DNA of 64,000 nucleotides from Amoebophrya sp. A120 (taxonomy: Eukaryota > Sar > Dinophyceae > Syndiniales > Amoebophryaceae): positions 953,982 to 1,017,981 of the forward strand of contig CAJINV010000011.1 in assembly GCA_905178155.1 (NCBI GenBank), given 5' to 3'. A program made the translations under genes and the position numbers. The notes under the pieces are model-generated. The model made no database searches, had not been told where the DNA came from, and was given only the letters and a program-made list of their open reading frames with translations. Below, one piece after another: positions 63,771-64,000 of the stretch; positions within the stretch are counted from its first letter, which is position 1, and each line of letters opens with the position of its first letter.

Positions 63771-64000
63771 ATGGCGCGCGGCGGAGGTGGCAACAACAAC
63801 CGTGGTTCCGGCGGCTCGGACCAGACGCATGCGCCGCCGGATATGAAGAGCTTCCAGAATACCGCCATGGACCTGTTTCAACAACCCACTGGATTGGGCA
63901 GGACCGGGTCCCGCAAAGGCTCGAAGGAGAGCAAGCAGGCGGCGCGGAAGAAGCTGCAGGGCTTGCACGCAGCCCGGACGAACTACAAAAACCCGCAGAA
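63771..64000 (+). CDS. Start of an unrecognised gene (cut by the window edge)
   Basis: The ATG at 63771 lies in a good context (ACACCATGGC), and the frame is GC-rich in third positions like the other genes here. The visible 76 residues begin MARGGGGNNNRGSGGSDQTH, a Gly/Asn-rich leader, followed by MKSFQNTAMDLFQQPTG and a Lys/Arg-rich stretch (GSRKGSKESKQAARKKLQGL). It has no signal peptide and looks cytosolic or nuclear. There is too little sequence for a function. Confidence 0.6.
   Translation, partial: MARGGGGNNNRGSGGSDQTHAPPDMKSFQNTAMDLFQQPTGLGRTGSRKGSKESKQAARKKLQGLHAARTNYKNPQ

Overview
The window looks like nuclear DNA of an alveolate, most likely a dinoflagellate-type lineage; a Syndiniales (Amoebophrya-like) source is my best guess. 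This is inferred from four things. There is a myosin with C-terminal WD40 repeats, an arrangement known from apicomplexan class XXII myosins. There is a flagellar SHIPPO-repeat protein. Every supported gene lies on the + strand. Many introns are short terminal-inverted-repeat (TIR) elements flanked by small target-site duplications, several with no GT-AG boundary. I recall invasive introner elements and non-canonical introns being described in Amoebophrya, but no database was consulted.

Layout. 1-13152: the end of a gene with a possible ASH/MSP-like immunoglobulin fold. One intron is a TIR element (332-11939) that has itself been invaded by an 11.3-kb non-LTR retrotransposon (543-11853; ORF1 plus an endonuclease/RT/RNase H ORF2) with an 18-bp target-site duplication. 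14068-16209: a multi-pass membrane protein with an internal reading-frame anomaly. 17094-30416: exons of a very large secreted Cys-rich protein built from two unrecognised repeat modules (A-B-B-B-B-A-A). Its penultimate stretch is interrupted by a 2431-bp tandem satellite/transposon array (23851-29276). 31786-35474: a PAN/apple-like type I surface protein. 37116-43538: a Thr/Glu-rich type I membrane protein broken by many introner-like elements. 45952-54351: a six-exon gene for a predicted 2032-residue myosin that also carries a degenerate Ras-like P-loop domain and WD40 repeats. 55822-59580: a large low-complexity secreted or membrane-associated protein. 60771-62462: a six-exon SHIPPO/STPGR protein. 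63771-64000: the start of another gene.

Together the window mixes a cluster of secreted or surface glycoprotein-like genes with motility or cytoskeletal genes (myosin, SHIPPO). The strongest signal is the intron population. At least nine TIR elements from several sequence families share a TATC(C/A)...GCAAAA-type end. In five cases (two of them family A copies) removing the element plus one copy of its duplication restores a plausible reading frame.

Exon boundaries were worked out by hand from frame continuity, splice dinucleotides and repeat boundaries, with no transcript data. Where phase did not resolve, the entry says so.
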